DNA of 64,000 bases from Streptococcus sp. 116-D4 (GCF_009731465.1 NZ_AP021887.1:1854001-1918000); one strand, 5' to 3'; shown: positions 9,493-19,710, numbered from the stretch's first letter. Made by a program: numbers and translations. Notes: generated by a model not told the origin, from the sequence alone.

Positions 9493-10722
9493 ATGTCTTC
9501 ACATCCAATTCAGGTATTCTCAGAAATTGGGAAACTGAAAAAAGTTATGTTGCACCGTCCAGGCAAAGAGTTGGAAAACTTGTTGCCGGACTATCTCGAA
9601 AGGCTTCTTTTTGATGACATTCCATTCTTGGAAGATGCTCAAAAAGAACATGACGCATTTGCTCAAGCTCTTCGTGATGAAGGAATTGAGGTCCTTTATC
9701 TAGAGCAATTGGCTGCTGAATCATTGACTTCCCCAGAAATCCGCGATCAATTTATCGAGGAATATTTAGACGAAGCCAACATCCGTGGCCATCAAACCAA
9801 GGCGGCTATTCGTAAATTGCTTCACGGTATCAAGGACAACCAAGAATTGGTTGAAAAAACTATGGCTGGTGTTCAGAAAGTTGAATTGCCAGAAATTCCT
9901 GAAGAAGCAAAAGGCTTAACTGACTTGGTTGAGTCAGACTATCCATTTGCTATCGACCCAATGCCAAACCTCTACTTCACTCGCGATCCATTTGCAACCA
10001 TTGGTAATGCCGTATCGCTTAACCATATGTATGCAGATACTCGTAACCGTGAAACTCTTTATAGTAAATACATTTTCAAACACCATCCAATCTATGGTGG
10101 AAAAGTGGAGTTGGTTTACAACCGTGAAGAAGATACACGTATTGAAGGTGGAGATGAGCTCGTTCTTTCTAAAGACGTTCTCGCAGTGGGTATTTCTCAA
10201 CGTACAGACGCAGCTTCGATTGAAAAACTCTTGGTAAATATCTTCAAGAAAAATGTTGGGTTCAAGAAAGTATTGGCATTTGAATTTGCTAACAACCGTA
10301 AATTCATGCACTTGGATACTGTCTTTACCATGGTTGACTATGACAAATTCACAATTCACCCAGAAATCGAAGGCGATCTTCGTGTGTACTCTGTCACTTA
10401 TGAAGATGAAAAACTCAAGATTGTTGAAGAAAAAGGTGACTTAGCTGAACTTCTTGCGAAGAACCTCGGCATAGAAAAAGTTCATTTGATCCGTTGCGGT
10501 GGTGGCAATATCGTAGCAGCTGCGCGTGAACAATGGAATGATGGCTCCAACACTTTGACCATCGCACCTGGTGTAGTAATCGTTTATGCCCGCAATACCA
10601 TTACCAACAAGATCCTAGAAGAATACGGACTTCGATTGATTAAGATCCGCGGAAGTGAATTGGTTCGGGGCCGTGGTGGACCTCGTTGTATGTCTATGCC
10701 ATTTGAACGCGAAGAAGTATAA
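9493..10722 (+). CDS. arcA: Arginine deiminase
   Basis: ArcA hydrolyses arginine to citrulline and ammonia, the first step of the arginine deiminase pathway, which yields ATP and raises cytoplasmic pH. The 409-residue length is full size. Diagnostic stretches are [22 protein letters not shown] and [10 protein letters not shown], and the nucleophile Cys399 sits in GGPRCMSMP. An AAGGAGG ribosome site lies 8 bases before the ATG. It opens the arcA-arcB-arcC-arcD-dipeptidase cluster. From memory, some pneumococcal strains carry a broken arcA; this copy has no frameshift or stop. Confidence 0.97.
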   Translation: MSSHPIQVFSEIGKLKKVMLHRPGKELENLLPDYLERLLFDDIPFLEDAQKEHDAFAQALRDEGIEVLYLEQLAAESLTSPEIRDQFIEEYLDEANIRGHQTKAAIRKLLHGIKDNQELVEKTMAGVQKVELPEIPEEAKGLTDLVESDYPFAIDPMPNLYFTRDPFATIGNAVSLNHMYADTRNRETLYSKYIFKHHPIYGGKVELVYNREEDTRIEGGDELVLSKDVLAVGISQRTDAASIEKLLVNIFKKNVGFKKVLAFEFANNRKFMHLDTVFTMVDYDKFTIHPEIEGDLRVYSVTYEDEKLKIVEEKGDLAELLAKNLGIEKVHLIRCGGGNIVAAAREQWNDGSNTLTIAPGVVIVYARNTITNKILEEYGLRLIKIRGSELVRGRGGPRCMSMPFEREEV

Positions 10723-10779
10723 TCGCTGTTTAGTATTTGTCAATAAAAAATGTAAAAAATAGAAAGAGGAAATAACAGA

Positions 10780-11796
10780 ATGACACATTCAGTATTCCAA
10801 GGACGCAGCTTCTTAGCAGAAAAAGACTTTACTCGCGCAGAGTTAGAATATCTTATCGGTCTTTCTGCTCACTTAAAGGATTTGAAAAAACGCAATATCC
10901 AACACCACTACCTTGCTGGTAAAAATATCGCCCTCTTGTTTGAAAAAACGTCTACTCGTACGCGTGCAGCCTTTACAACTGCAGCTATTGACCTTGGTGC
11001 TCATCCAGAATACCTCGGAGCAAATGACATTCAGTTAGGTAAAAAAGAATCTACTGAAGATACTGCAAAAGTTTTGGGTCGTATGTTTGACGGGATTGAA
11101 TTCCGTGGTTTCAGCCAACGTATGGTTGAAGAACTAGCAGAATTCTCAGGTGTTCCAGTATGGAACGGTCTAACTGACGAATGGCACCCAACTCAAATGC
11201 TCGCTGACTACTTGACTGTTCAAGAAAACTTCGGACGCTTGGAAGGCTTGACATTGGTATACTGTGGTGATGGACGTAATAACGTTGCCAATAGCTTGCT
11301 TGTAACAGGTGCTATCCTTGGTGTCAATGTTCACATCTTCTCACCAAAAGAACTTTTCCCAGAAAAAGAAATCGTTGAATTAGCAGAAGGATTTGCTAAA
11401 GAAAGTGGCGCACATATTCTCATCACTGAAGATGCTGACGAAGCAGTTAAGGGCGCAGACGTTCTTTACACAGACGTTTGGGTATCAATGGGTGAAGAAG
11501 ACAAATTCGCAGAACGCGTTGCACTTTTGAAACCTTACCAAGTCAATATGGACTTGGTAAAAAAAGCAGATAACGAAAACTTGATTTTCTTGCACTGCTT
11601 ACCAGCATTCCACGATACTCACACTGTTTATGGTAAAGACGTTGCTGAGAAATTTGGCGTAGAAGAAATGGAAGTAACAGATGAAGTCTTCCGAAGCAAG
11701 TATGCTCGTCACTTTGACCAAGCAGAAAACCGTATGCACACTATCAAAGCTGTTATGGCTGCTACTCTTGGTAACCTTTATATTCCTAAAGTATAA
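10780..11796 (+). CDS. arcB: Catabolic ornithine carbamoyltransferase
   Basis: ArcB carries out the phosphorolysis of citrulline to ornithine and carbamoyl phosphate, the second step of the pathway. The 338 residues contain the carbamoyl-phosphate loop STRTR, the [11 protein letters not shown] segment and the ornithine-side HCLP motif in [10 protein letters not shown]. It lies 57 bases after arcA with an AAGAGGAAA ribosome site, so it shares the arcA transcript. A strong hairpin follows it. Its place between arcA and the carbamate kinase gene fits the catabolic rather than the biosynthetic enzyme. Confidence 0.96.
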   Translation: MTHSVFQGRSFLAEKDFTRAELEYLIGLSAHLKDLKKRNIQHHYLAGKNIALLFEKTSTRTRAAFTTAAIDLGAHPEYLGANDIQLGKKESTEDTAKVLGRMFDGIEFRGFSQRMVEELAEFSGVPVWNGLTDEWHPTQMLADYLTVQENFGRLEGLTLVYCGDGRNNVANSLLVTGAILGVNVHIFSPKELFPEKEIVELAEGFAKESGAHILITEDADEAVKGADVLYTDVWVSMGEEDKFAERVALLKPYQVNMDLVKKADNENLIFLHCLPAFHDTHTVYGKDVAEKFGVEEMEVTDEVFRSKYARHFDQAENRMHTIKAVMAATLGNLYIPKV

Positions 11797-11828
11797 TTTT
11801 AGATAATAAACCGTCTACCAACAGCTAT

Positions 11829-11865
11829 GAGGGCTGCGACTAATAGCTTTAGTCCGGCCCTCTTT
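11829..11865 (+). terminator. Hairpin terminator after arcB
   Basis: GAGGGC (11829-11834) and GACTAA pair with TTAGTC and GCCCTC (ending 11861), followed by TTTT. It probably gives partial termination, so that arcAB messages exceed arcCD messages. Confidence 0.7.
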
Positions 11866-11960
11866 TATATAATAGTAATATATTATTTCTTGTAAAATAT
11901 GTGAAAATTCATTAAATTTAAATCTAAACGCATTCTATTGAGTGTGATAAAGGAGAATTT

Positions 11961-12908
11961 ATGGCAAATCGTAAAATTGTAGTAGCTTTGGGAGGAAATG
12001 CGATTCTTTCTTCTGATCCATCAGCAAAGGCTCAACAAGAAGCTTTAGTTGAAACAGCTAAGCATCTTGTAAAATTGATTAAAAATGGAGATGATTTGAT
12101 TATCACTCATGGTAATGGACCTCAAGTTGGGAATCTCTTGCTCCAACATTTGGCATCAGACTCTGAAAAGAACCCTGCCTTCCCACTCGACTCACTTGTC
12201 GCTATGACAGAAGGTAGCATAGGTTTCTGGTTGCAAAATGCTTTGCAAAATGCTCTCTTGGATGAAGGCATCGAAAAAAATGTTGCCTCTGTTGTAACGC
12301 AAGTTGTCGTAGATAAAAATGATCCAGCTTTTGTTAACTTGAGTAAACCAATCGGTCCTTTCTATTCAGAAGAAGAAGCAAAAGCAGAAGCCGAAAAGAG
12401 CGGAGCGACTTTCAAGGAAGATGCTGGTCGTGGCTGGCGTAAGGTAGTTGCTTCACCAAAACCTGTTGACATCAAAGAAATTGAAACCATCCGTACTCTT
12501 TTAAATAATGGTCAAGTCGTCGTAGCTGCAGGTGGTGGTGGTATTCCCGTCGTCAAAGAAAACAATGGGCATTTGACTGGTGTCGAAGCGGTTATTGATA
12601 AAGACTTCGCTTCCCAGCGTTTGGCAGAATTGGTTGATGCAGACCTCTTCATCGTTTTGACAGGTGTAGATTATGTATTTGTTAACTACAACAAACCAAA
12701 CCAGGAAAAATTGGAACATGTGAATGTTGCCCAGCTGGAAGAATATATCAAACAAGATCAGTTTGCACCAGGCAGCATGCTTCCAAAAGTAGAAGCAGCT
12801 ATCGCTTTTGTCAATGGTCGTCCAGAAGGAAAAGCAGTTATTACTTCCCTTGAAAATCTAGGCGCCTTGATTGAATCTGAAAGCGGAACAATTATTGAAA
12901 AAGGGTAA
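11961..12908 (+). CDS. arcC: Carbamate kinase
   Basis: ArcC transfers the phosphate of carbamoyl phosphate to ADP, releasing carbamate; this is the ATP-yielding step of arginine fermentation. The 315-residue sequence shows the amino-acid-kinase start [10 protein letters not shown], the [11 protein letters not shown] loop, [10 protein letters not shown] and the late [10 protein letters not shown] segment, all family signatures. A GGAG ribosome site precedes the ATG. The 164-base gap after arcB holds a terminator and TCTAAACGCATTCT at 11923-11936, a weaker cre-like sequence, so arcC may also have its own start. Confidence 0.96.
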   Translation: MANRKIVVALGGNAILSSDPSAKAQQEALVETAKHLVKLIKNGDDLIITHGNGPQVGNLLLQHLASDSEKNPAFPLDSLVAMTEGSIGFWLQNALQNALLDEGIEKNVASVVTQVVVDKNDPAFVNLSKPIGPFYSEEEAKAEAEKSGATFKEDAGRGWRKVVASPKPVDIKEIETIRTLLNNGQVVVAAGGGGIPVVKENNGHLTGVEAVIDKDFASQRLAELVDADLFIVLTGVDYVFVNYNKPNQEKLEHVNVAQLEEYIKQDQFAPGSMLPKVEAAIAFVNGRPEGKAVITSLENLGALIESESGTIIEKG

Positions 12909-13022
12909 GTTGTTTTACTAATAAGATGTATTTTTTTTCTAGCGTTTCTATATTAAATTAAGAATAATTCTTGAAAATAAGTAGGATATTTTCACAAAAT
13001 ACTAATTTTTTAGACTTTAATA

Positions 13023-13055
13023 TGGTAAAATAAATATATATAGAAAACGCTTTCT
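13023..13055 (+). promoter_or_regulatory. arcD promoter with downstream cre site
   Basis: TGG-TAAAAT at 13023-13031 is an extended -10 box. AGAAAACGCTTTCT at 13042-13055 matches the cre consensus at 13 of 14 positions and would lie just past the start site, where bound CcpA blocks elongation or open-complex formation. Confidence 0.65.
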
Positions 13056-13119
13056 TGGCTATTTATTTAAGAAAGTAGTTGATTTTTTACATTTTGTTAG
13101 ACATTAGGAGGAAAAACAA

Positions 13120-14631
13120 ATGAGTGAAAAAGCTAAAAAAGGGTTTAAGATGCCTTCATCTTACACCATTTTATTGATAATCATTGCTATTATGGCAGTG
13201 CTAACTTGGATTATCCCTGCGGGGGCCTTTATAGAGGGTGTTTACAATGCTCAACCTCAAAATCCACAAGGAATTTGGGACGTCCTCATGGCACCGATTC
13301 GGGCTATGTTAGGTACTCATCCAGAGGAAGGCTCACTGATTAAAGAAACCAGCGCAGCGATTGATGTAGCCTTCTTCATCCTCATGGTTGGTGCTTTTCT
13401 TGGTGTTGTCAATGAAACTGGTGCTCTTAACGTAGGGATTGCCTCTACCGTGAAGAAGTATAAAGGCCGCGAAAAAATGTTGATTTTGGTACTGATGCCT
13501 TTGTTTGCCCTCGGTGGTACAACTTATGGTATGGGTGAAGAAACAATGGCCTTCTATCCACTCCTTGTGCCAGTTATGATGGCCGTTGGTTTTGATAGCC
13601 TGACTGGTGTTGCAATTATTTTGCTCGGTTCTCAAATCGGCACTTTGGCATCTACTCTGAATCCATTTGCGACAGGTATTGCTTCAGCGACTGCGGGAGT
13701 TGGTACAGGGGACGGTATCGTACTTCGTCTGATCTTCTGGGTTACCTTGACTGCTCTTAGTACTTGGTTTGTTTACCGTTATGCGGATAAGATTCAAAAA
13801 GATCCGAGTAAGTCACTGGTTTATAGTACTCGCGAAGAAGACTTGAAACACTTTAACGTAGAAGAAACTTCATCTGTAGAATCTACACTTAGTAGCAAAC
13901 AAAAATCAGTTCTCTTCTTATTTGTATTGACATTCATCTTGATGGTATTGAGCTTCATTCCATGGACAGACCTTGGCATTACTATTTTTAATGACTTTAA
14001 TACTTGGTTGACTGGTCTTCCAGTTATTGGTAATATTGTCGGGTCATCTACTTCTGCGCTAGGTACTTGGTACTTCCCAGAAGGTGCAATGCTCTTTGCC
14101 TTTATGGGTATCCTGATTGGTATTGTTTATGGTCTTAAAGAAGATAAGATTATCTCTTCCTTCATGAATGGTGCTGCTGACTTGCTCAGTGTTGCCTTGA
14201 TCGTAGCGATTGCCCGTGGTATTCAAGTTATTATGAACAACGGTATGATTACCGACACCATTCTCAACTGGGGTAAAGAAGGCTTGAGCGGTCTATCTTC
14301 ACAAGTCTTTATCGTTTTAACTTATATCTTCTATCTACCTATGTCATTCTTGATCCCATCTTCATCTGGTCTTGCCAGCGCAACTATGGGTATCATGGCT
14401 CCGCTTGGAGAATTTGTAAACGTTCGTCCTAGTTTGATTATCACTGCTTATCAATCTGCTTCAGGTGTCTTGAACTTGATTGCGCCAACATCTGGTATTG
14501 TGATGGGAGCTCTTGCACTTGGACGTATCAACATTGGTACTTGGTGGAAATTCATGGGCAAATTAGTGGTTGTTATTATTGTAGTGACAATCGCCCTTCT
14601 CCTCCTTGGAACCTTCCTTCCATTCCTATAA
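13120..14631 (+). CDS. arcD: Arginine/ornithine antiporter, YfcC family
   Basis: This 503-residue membrane protein has about a dozen hydrophobic segments, the first at residues 16-34. It belongs to the YfcC/C4-dicarboxylate-carrier-like family that serves as ArcD in streptococci, exchanging external arginine for internal ornithine without energy cost. Conserved glycine- and serine-rich stretches such as GGTTYGMGEETMAF and IPSSSGLASATMG likely line the transport path. A perfect AGGAGG precedes the ATG. It follows arcC by 211 bases and has its own promoter and cre site. Assignment as ArcD rests on operon context as well as family. Confidence 0.88.
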   Translation: MSEKAKKGFKMPSSYTILLIIIAIMAVLTWIIPAGAFIEGVYNAQPQNPQGIWDVLMAPIRAMLGTHPEEGSLIKETSAAIDVAFFILMVGAFLGVVNETGALNVGIASTVKKYKGREKMLILVLMPLFALGGTTYGMGEETMAFYPLLVPVMMAVGFDSLTGVAIILLGSQIGTLASTLNPFATGIASATAGVGTGDGIVLRLIFWVTLTALSTWFVYRYADKIQKDPSKSLVYSTREEDLKHFNVEETSSVESTLSSKQKSVLFLFVLTFILMVLSFIPWTDLGITIFNDFNTWLTGLPVIGNIVGSSTSALGTWYFPEGAMLFAFMGILIGIVYGLKEDKIISSFMNGAADLLSVALIVAIARGIQVIMNNGMITDTILNWGKEGLSGLSSQVFIVLTYIFYLPMSFLIPSSSGLASATMGIMAPLGEFVNVRPSLIITAYQSASGVLNLIAPTSGIVMGALALGRINIGTWWKFMGKLVVVIIVVTIALLLLGTFLPFL

Positions 14632-14652
14632 AATAGTGAGCGAGGTGATTCC

Positions 14653-15984
14653 ATGAAAATAAATATAACAAATCAAGTTAAAGATGAATTTCTTACATCA
14701 TTAAAAACCTTGATTTCCTATCCTTCGGTACTCAATGAAGGAGAAAATGGAACACCTTTTGGGCAAGCAATCCAAGATGTCCTAGAAAAAACTTTAGAAA
14801 TTTGTCACGGCTTAGGTTTCACTACCTATCTCGACCCTAAAGGTTATTACGGATACGCAGAAACCGGTCAGGGAGCAGAGCTCCTGGCCGTTCTCTGTCA
14901 TTTGGACGTTGTTCCATCAGGTGATAAAGCAGATTGGCAAACGCCACCATTTGAAGCAAGCATTAAAGAAGGAATCCTCTACGGAAGAGGGGCACAGGAC
15001 GATAAAGGTCCTTCACTTGCAGTTCTCTACGCAGTGAAAAGCTTGCTTGACCAAGGCATCCAATTTAAGAAACGCGTGCGTTTTATCTTTGGCACAGATG
15101 AAGAAACCCTTTGGAGATGTATGGCACGCTACAATACCTTCGAAGAAACAGCCAGTATGGGATTTGCACCGGACTCGTCATTTCCTTTGACATACGCTGA
15201 AAAGGGGCTCCTTCAAGTCAAACTTCATGGCCCGGGATCTGATCATATCAAGCTCGATATCGGAGGTGCCTTTAATGTCGTACCAGACAAGGCAAGTTAC
15301 CAAGGTCCTCTTCATGAAGCGGTTTGTAGAGGTTTAACAGAAGCTGGTTATGATTATCAAACTGCAGGCCAAACTGTAATCGTACTCGGGGTACCTAAGC
15401 ACGCCAAAGATGCTAGTCAAGGTGTCAATGCAGCCACTCGGCTTGCTAGTGTACTCGCACCTCTCCAACCACACCCTACCCTCCATTTTCTAGCCGATAA
15501 AGCAGGGCAAGATGGTAGAGGGCTTGGAATCTTTGGAGAGGTTACTGATGAACCGTCTGGTTCCCTTTCCTTTAACGTTGCAGGGTTGACTATCAATCCC
15601 GATTGCTCCGAGATTCGAATTGATATACGCATACCTGTGCTAGCAGATAAGGAGAAACTGGTAGCACAGCTCACTCGGTGCGCCAAAGACTATCAACTTA
15701 ACTACCAAGAATTCGACTATCTAGCACCCCTCTATGTCGCAAGAGATAGCCAACTTGTTACTACCCTTATGCAAGTCTACCAAGAAAAAACCGGAGATAA
15801 AACTCCTCCTCTCTCATCAGGTGGTGCTACCTTTGCCCGAACCATGCCAAACTGTGTAGCCTTTGGCGCTCTTTTTCCAGGGGCACAACAAACCGAACAT
15901 CAAGCAAATGAGGCAGCTGTACTAGACGATCTTTATCGCGCTATGGACATATACGCAGAGGCTGTTTATCGTCTCGCAACCTAA
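14653..15984 (+). CDS. M20 metallodipeptidase (PepV/Sapep type)
   Basis: This 443-residue M20 peptidase starts 21 bases after arcD with a GAGGTGAT ribosome site, so it is the last gene of the arc operon. Metal ligands are in CHLDVV (HxD), GRGAQDDKG (bridging Asp) and GTDEETLWRCM (Glu pair, general base first), with a late His in QTEHQANE. Enzymes of this type split Xaa-His and other dipeptides in the cytoplasm. In an arc operon it may free arginine from peptides to feed ArcA; that role is inference. Some streptococci call the gene at this position arcT. Confidence 0.85.
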   Translation: MKINITNQVKDEFLTSLKTLISYPSVLNEGENGTPFGQAIQDVLEKTLEICHGLGFTTYLDPKGYYGYAETGQGAELLAVLCHLDVVPSGDKADWQTPPFEASIKEGILYGRGAQDDKGPSLAVLYAVKSLLDQGIQFKKRVRFIFGTDEETLWRCMARYNTFEETASMGFAPDSSFPLTYAEKGLLQVKLHGPGSDHIKLDIGGAFNVVPDKASYQGPLHEAVCRGLTEAGYDYQTAGQTVIVLGVPKHAKDASQGVNAATRLASVLAPLQPHPTLHFLADKAGQDGRGLGIFGEVTDEPSGSLSFNVAGLTINPDCSEIRIDIRIPVLADKEKLVAQLTRCAKDYQLNYQEFDYLAPLYVARDSQLVTTLMQVYQEKTGDKTPPLSSGGATFARTMPNCVAFGALFPGAQQTEHQANEAAVLDDLYRAMDIYAEAVYRLAT

Positions 15985-16595
15985 CCAGATAAAGGGTTCT
16001 ACCAAAAAAAATCGGCTCTTTGTCAACTGTAGTGGGTTGAAAAAAGCTAACACCTTGAGAGGACGATCGTCGTCCTCTCCATTTTTATATTCAGAGAGAT
16101 GAAAATCCGTTTTTTGAAGTTTTCAAAGTTCAGAAAACCAAAGGCATTGCGCTTGATTAGTTTAATGAGATTATTAGTGGCTTCTAATTTTGCATCAGAA
16201 TAGTGTAACTGAAGGGCATTGATAATCTTGTCTTTATCCTTGAAAAAAGTTTTAAAGACAGTCTAGAAAAGAGGATGAACCTTTTTTAGATTGTCCTCAA
16301 TGAGTCCAAAGAACTTCTCTAGTTCCTTATTCTGAAAGTGGAAAAGCAAGAGCTGATAGAGATTATAGTGGTGTTTCAAGTCTTCTGAATAGCTTAATTG
16401 TTTATTAAGAATCTCTTTATTGGTTAAATGCATACGAAAAGTAGGGCGATAAAATCTCTTATCGCTGAGTTTATGACTATCCTGTTGGATGAGCTTCCAG
16501 TAGCGCTTGATAGCCCTGTATTCATGAGATTTTCACTCAAGTTGATTCATGATTTGAACACGCACACGATTCATGGCACGGCTGAGATGTTGGAG

Positions 16596-16650
16596 TAAAA
16601 CAGTCCAGTGGACTGTTTTAGCCTGAGTTTAGAAATAGAATAACGAAGGG
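16596..16650. repeat. Short palindromic repeat, unit A
   Basis: A perfect inverted repeat (arms TAAAACAGTCC / GGACTGTTTTA, 16596-16620) is followed by a 30-base tail starting AGCCTGAG. It interrupts the dead transposase where the intact copy has no such sequence. Unit B at 16686-16738 is the same design. Confidence 0.75.
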
Positions 16651-16685
16651 TGAAAGCAACCAAGTACAATTTTTGCATTCGGGAA

Positions 16686-16738
16686 TGAAACAGTCTGGGA
16701 GACTGTTTCAGCCTGAGCCTAGAAATTCTAAAGCGAAG
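16686..16738. repeat. Short palindromic repeat, unit B
   Basis: Arms TGAAACAGTCT / AGACTGTTTCA (16686-16710) plus a tail starting AGCCTGAG match unit A. The two arm positions that differ from unit A are changed on both sides of the hairpin, so pairing is kept. About 35 bases of recognisable transposase code lie between the two units. Confidence 0.75.
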
Positions 16739-17527
16739 TTATCTAGCCAAGTCATAGTAAGGACTAAACATATCCATAGTAATGATTTTCACCTGACAAC
16801 GAACGGCTCTATCGTAGCGCAGAAAGTGATTTCGGATGATAGCTTGTGTTCTGCCCTCAAGAATAGTGGTGATATTGAGCTTATCAAAATCTTGAGCAAT
16901 GAAACTCATCTTCCCCTTTGTAAAGGTATACTCGTCCCATGACATAATCTTAGGCAGACGAGAAAAATCATGCTTAAACCGGAAGTCATTGAGCTTGCGA
17001 ATAACAGTTGAAGTTGAAATGCCACGCTGATGGGCAATATCGGGCATAGAAGTTTTTTCAATCAGCTTTTGAGCAATTTTTTGTTTGATGATACGAGGGA
17101 TTTGGTGATTCTTCTTTACTAGAGGAGTCTCAGCGACCATCATTTTTGAACAGTGATAGCACTTGAATCGACTATTTCTAAGGAGAATTCTAGTAAGCAT
17201 ACCAGTTGTTTCGAGGTAAGAAATCTTAGACGGTTTTGGAAAGTCGTATTTCTTCATTTGACTTTCACAATCAGAGCAAGATGGAGCTTCATAGTCCAAT
17301 TTAGCGATGATTTCTTTGTGGGTATCCACATTGATGATATCTATAATTTGGATATTAGAGTCTTTAATGTCAAGAAGTTTTGTGATAAAATGTAATTGGT
17401 CCATATGAATCTTTCTAATGAGTTGGTTTTCGCTTTTCATTATAGATTTTATGGGACTTTTTTTCTACAACAAAATAGGCTCCATAATATCCATAGGGGA
17501 TTTACCCACTACAAATATTATAGAGTC

Positions 17528-17673
17528 TGAAAATCAAAGAGCAAACTAAGAAACTAGCCGCAGGTTGCTCAAAACACTGTTTTGAGGTTGTGGATAGAAC
17601 TGACGAAGTCAGTAACTATATCTACGACAAGGCGACGCTAACGTGGTTTGAAGAGATTTTCGAAGAGGATTAG
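17528..17673. repeat. BOX element (boxA and boxC modules)
   Basis: CTACGACAAGGCGACGCTAACG near 17622-17643 matches the classic boxA core with two changes, and AACTAGCCGCAGGTTGCTC plus GAACTGACGAAGTCAG match boxC. No boxB module is obvious. The element abuts the right end of the dead IS. BOX elements are common in S. pneumoniae and its close relatives and fold into stable hairpins that can affect neighbouring genes. Confidence 0.88.
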
Positions 17674-17677
17674 TCTA

Positions 17678-18577
17678 TTATTTCTTCTCAGCACGGAGGG
17701 CTGACAAGATTTGTGTACGGATATCATCCACACCATTTGGCGTATTTGGTAAAAAGATGGTTTGATTTCCTTTAGAAGCAAAGGTATTCAAGGTGTCCAA
17801 ATACTGGTTGGTCAAGAGGATGGACATGATTTGCTCTTCTGTCATGCCAACATTGGCTTCCTTGAGTTCTGTGATAGACTCTGCCAATCCATCCACAATC
17901 GCCTTACGCTGTTGGGCAATCCCCACACCATGGAGGCGGTCTTTTTCTGCTTCGGCTTCAGCTGCAGTGACAATTTTAATCTTGTCGGCTTCCGCCAATT
18001 CTTGCGCTGCGACCCGTTTGCGTTGCGCCGCATTGATTTCATTCATGGATTGCTTAACTTCTGCATCTGGTTCGACCTTGGTAATCAAGGTTTTTACGAT
18101 AATATAACCGTAAGTAGTCATTTCTTCTGCTACTTGGTGTTGAACTTCAAGGGCAATCTCATCTTTTTTCTCAAACAATTCATCCAAGGTTAATTTGGGA
18201 ACAGAAGAGCGAAGAGCATCTTCGATATAAGATTTAATCTGAGATTCGGGACGCATGAGTTTATAGTAGGCATCTGTCACGCTCTGCTCATTGACACGGT
18301 ACTGAGTCGCTACATTCATCATAACGAACACATTGTCCTTGGTCTTGGTCTCAACCACAATATCACTTTGCAACAAGCGCAACTGAATCCGCGCTGCAAT
18401 CGAGTCAATCCCAAAAGGCAAGCGAATATGAATACCACTATTGGCAACCTTTTGGTATTTCCCAAAGCGTTCAATAATCGCCACCGACTGCTGACGAACC
18501 ACATAAACTGTACTCAGTGTGACTATCACCAATAGGAGCACACAAACCACCACAAAAATCATCAAAAATGTTGCCAT
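17678..18577 (-). CDS. SPFH/Band 7 membrane protein (stomatin-like)
   Basis: I chose the ATG at 18577 (MATFLMIFVVVC) because GGAGGT lies 8 bases before it, giving 299 residues rather than a longer frame. One N-terminal membrane helix (about 3-25) is followed by an SPFH domain (about 25-180, with VVRQQSVAIIERFGKY and PFGIDSIAARIQLR) and an alanine/glutamate-rich coiled coil (190-250). Such proteins form large ring-shaped or cage-like oligomers in membrane microdomains and are linked to protease control and membrane organisation. The partner here is unknown. It stands alone with its own promoter, next to the BOX element. Confidence 0.88.
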   Translation of the reverse strand: MATFLMIFVVVCVLLLVIVTLSTVYVVRQQSVAIIERFGKYQKVANSGIHIRLPFGIDSIAARIQLRLLQSDIVVETKTKDNVFVMMNVATQYRVNEQSVTDAYYKLMRPESQIKSYIEDALRSSVPKLTLDELFEKKDEIALEVQHQVAEEMTTYGYIIVKTLITKVEPDAEVKQSMNEINAAQRKRVAAQELAEADKIKIVTAAEAEAEKDRLHGVGIAQQRKAIVDGLAESITELKEANVGMTEEQIMSILLTNQYLDTLNTFASKGNQTIFLPNTPNGVDDIRTQILSALRAEKK

Positions 18578-18607
18578 TATTGCGACCTCCATTATTATTT
18601 TTCCTGT

Positions 18608-18636
18608 ATTATAGCACATTTAAAGAAGGTTGTGCA
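18608..18636 (-). promoter_or_regulatory. Promoter of the SPFH gene
   Basis: On the minus strand TGC-TATAAT (TATAAT at 18608-18613) is an extended -10, with TGCACA (18631-18636) 17 bases upstream as a moderate -35. Confidence 0.65.
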
Positions 18637-18791
18637 GTTTTTACTGCGATTTTTCCTGAAATGTCACTAATTAGAGGTGAATTGTCACATTGTCGTCAAA
18701 TCTCTTGCTAAAACAACTCTTTATAAAAGGCAATCGCTTTTTTTCATTACATTATCTTCTATAGAATCTTCATCCATATCCAGAGAATGAC

Positions 18792-18820
18792 TTGCCTTAA
18801 CTTTTCTCTCGTGCTATACT
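18792..18820 (+). promoter_or_regulatory. Promoter of the e(P4)-like phosphatase gene
   Basis: TTGCCT (18792-18797) and TATACT (18815-18820) are 17 bases apart with an extended TGC, 32 bases before the start codon. Confidence 0.7.
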
Positions 18821-18852
18821 AGTGATTGAAATGAATAAATAGGAGATATTTC

Positions 18853-19710
18853 ATGAAAACAGCAAAAACTACTGTTACAATCCTTTCTACACTTGCTTCT
18901 GTCGTCTTATTGGCTAGTTGTGCAACAAAGTCTACAGAAACACAGACAAGCAATAATAACTCATCTGATAATCAAATTACAATGACATATGACCAACTAC
19001 GGTCAAGAGAAAACACTATGTCAACTCTTTGGTACCAAAAATCAGCTGAAACTAAAGCTTTATATATACAGGGTTATAACGTTGCAACAAATCACCTAAA
19101 GGAATTGCTCAAAACAGAATCAGACAAACCTTACTCTATCGTTTTAGACTTGGATGAGACTGTCCTAGATAATAGCCCTTATCAAGTACAAAATGTCAAA
19201 GATGGGACAGCATTCACGCCCGAAAATTGGGATGTTTGGGTTCAAAAAGCTTCAGCAAAAGCCGTTCCAGGTGCCAAGGATTTTCTTCAATTTGCTGATC
19301 AAAACGGTGTCCAAATCTACTATATTTCCGACCGCGCAGCTAATCAAGTAGATGCTACCATTAAAAATCTTGAAAGTGAAGGAATTCCTGTTCAAGGACG
19401 TGATCATCTCATGTTCTTAGAAAGTGGTGTAAAATCCAAAGAAGGTCGCCGCCAAAAAGTTCAAGAAAAAACAAACCTTATCTTATTATTTGGTGATAAC
19501 CTCGTAGACTTTGCAGATTTTTCTAAGACTTCTGAATCTGACCGTGATAAACAACTTGAAGAATTGCAAAAAGAATTCGGTGAGAAATTCATCATCTTCC
19601 CAAATCCAATGTACGGATCATGGGAATCAGCTGTATACGCTGGTAATAAACTAGATGCTAAAGGTCAAGTAGAAGAACGCCAAAAAGCCTTGCAAGGTTT
19701 TGATAAATAA
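18853..19710 (+). CDS. Lipoprotein acid phosphatase, e(P4)/LppC type
   Basis: A lipoprotein signal peptide ends in LLASC, so Cys23 should be lipidated and the enzyme anchored outside the membrane. The mature part belongs to the HAD class C acid phosphatases: motif I is VLDLDETVLDN with nucleophile Asp99 and acid/base Asp101, and the late LLFGDNLVDF supplies the magnesium-binding aspartates. Relatives (Haemophilus e(P4), streptococcal LppC) dephosphorylate nucleotides such as NMN and 5'-AMP so that the nucleoside can be imported. That would fit the NAD-salvage genes (pnuC, nadR) later in this window, though the link is inference. An AGGAGA ribosome site precedes the ATG. Confidence 0.88.
   Translation: MKTAKTTVTILSTLASVVLLASCATKSTETQTSNNNSSDNQITMTYDQLRSRENTMSTLWYQKSAETKALYIQGYNVATNHLKELLKTESDKPYSIVLDLDETVLDNSPYQVQNVKDGTAFTPENWDVWVQKASAKAVPGAKDFLQFADQNGVQIYYISDRAANQVDATIKNLESEGIPVQGRDHLMFLESGVKSKEGRRQKVQEKTNLILLFGDNLVDFADFSKTSESDRDKQLEELQKEFGEKFIIFPNPMYGSWESAVYAGNKLDAKGQVEERQKALQGFDK

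Larger units (their letters stand above)
16047..17404 (-). pseudogene. Broken IS1167 transposase
   Basis: From 17404 the minus strand reads MDQLHFITKLLDIKDSNI and stays open for about 220 codons, closely matching the intact 418-residue transposase at 59484-60740 through FSPYYDLA. It then hits a stop at 16739-16741. Beyond this the homology continues in pieces (LSRAMNRV, then an in-frame TGA near 16535, then the C-terminal part down to about 16080), so frameshifts, stops and two insertions have destroyed it. The N-terminal zinc ribbon has also lost key residues, with DCES in place of the intact NCGS. No active product is expected. Confidence 0.88.
16014..17527 (-). mobile_element. Decayed IS1167-type (ISL3 family) element
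   Basis: Terminal repeats at 16014-16037 and 17504-17527 match those of the intact copy at 59363-60773 (GGCTCT...TGTAGTGGGT), so the ends are defined. Flanks AAAAAATC (16006-16013) and TGAAAATC (17528-17535) agree at six of eight bases, as expected for an old 8-bp target duplication. The element is about 100 bases longer than the intact copy because two short palindromic units have inserted into it. Confidence 0.85.

Noticed and set aside
9934..10359. A 141-codon minus-strand frame
   Set aside because: It is a shadow of arcA and has no family features.
16673..16942. An 89-codon plus-strand frame inside the dead IS
   Set aside because: It is antisense to the decayed transposase and has no ribosome site.
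17528..17673. Possible CRISPR or satellite array
   Set aside because: Only a single BOX element is present; there are no regularly spaced repeats here or elsewhere in the window.
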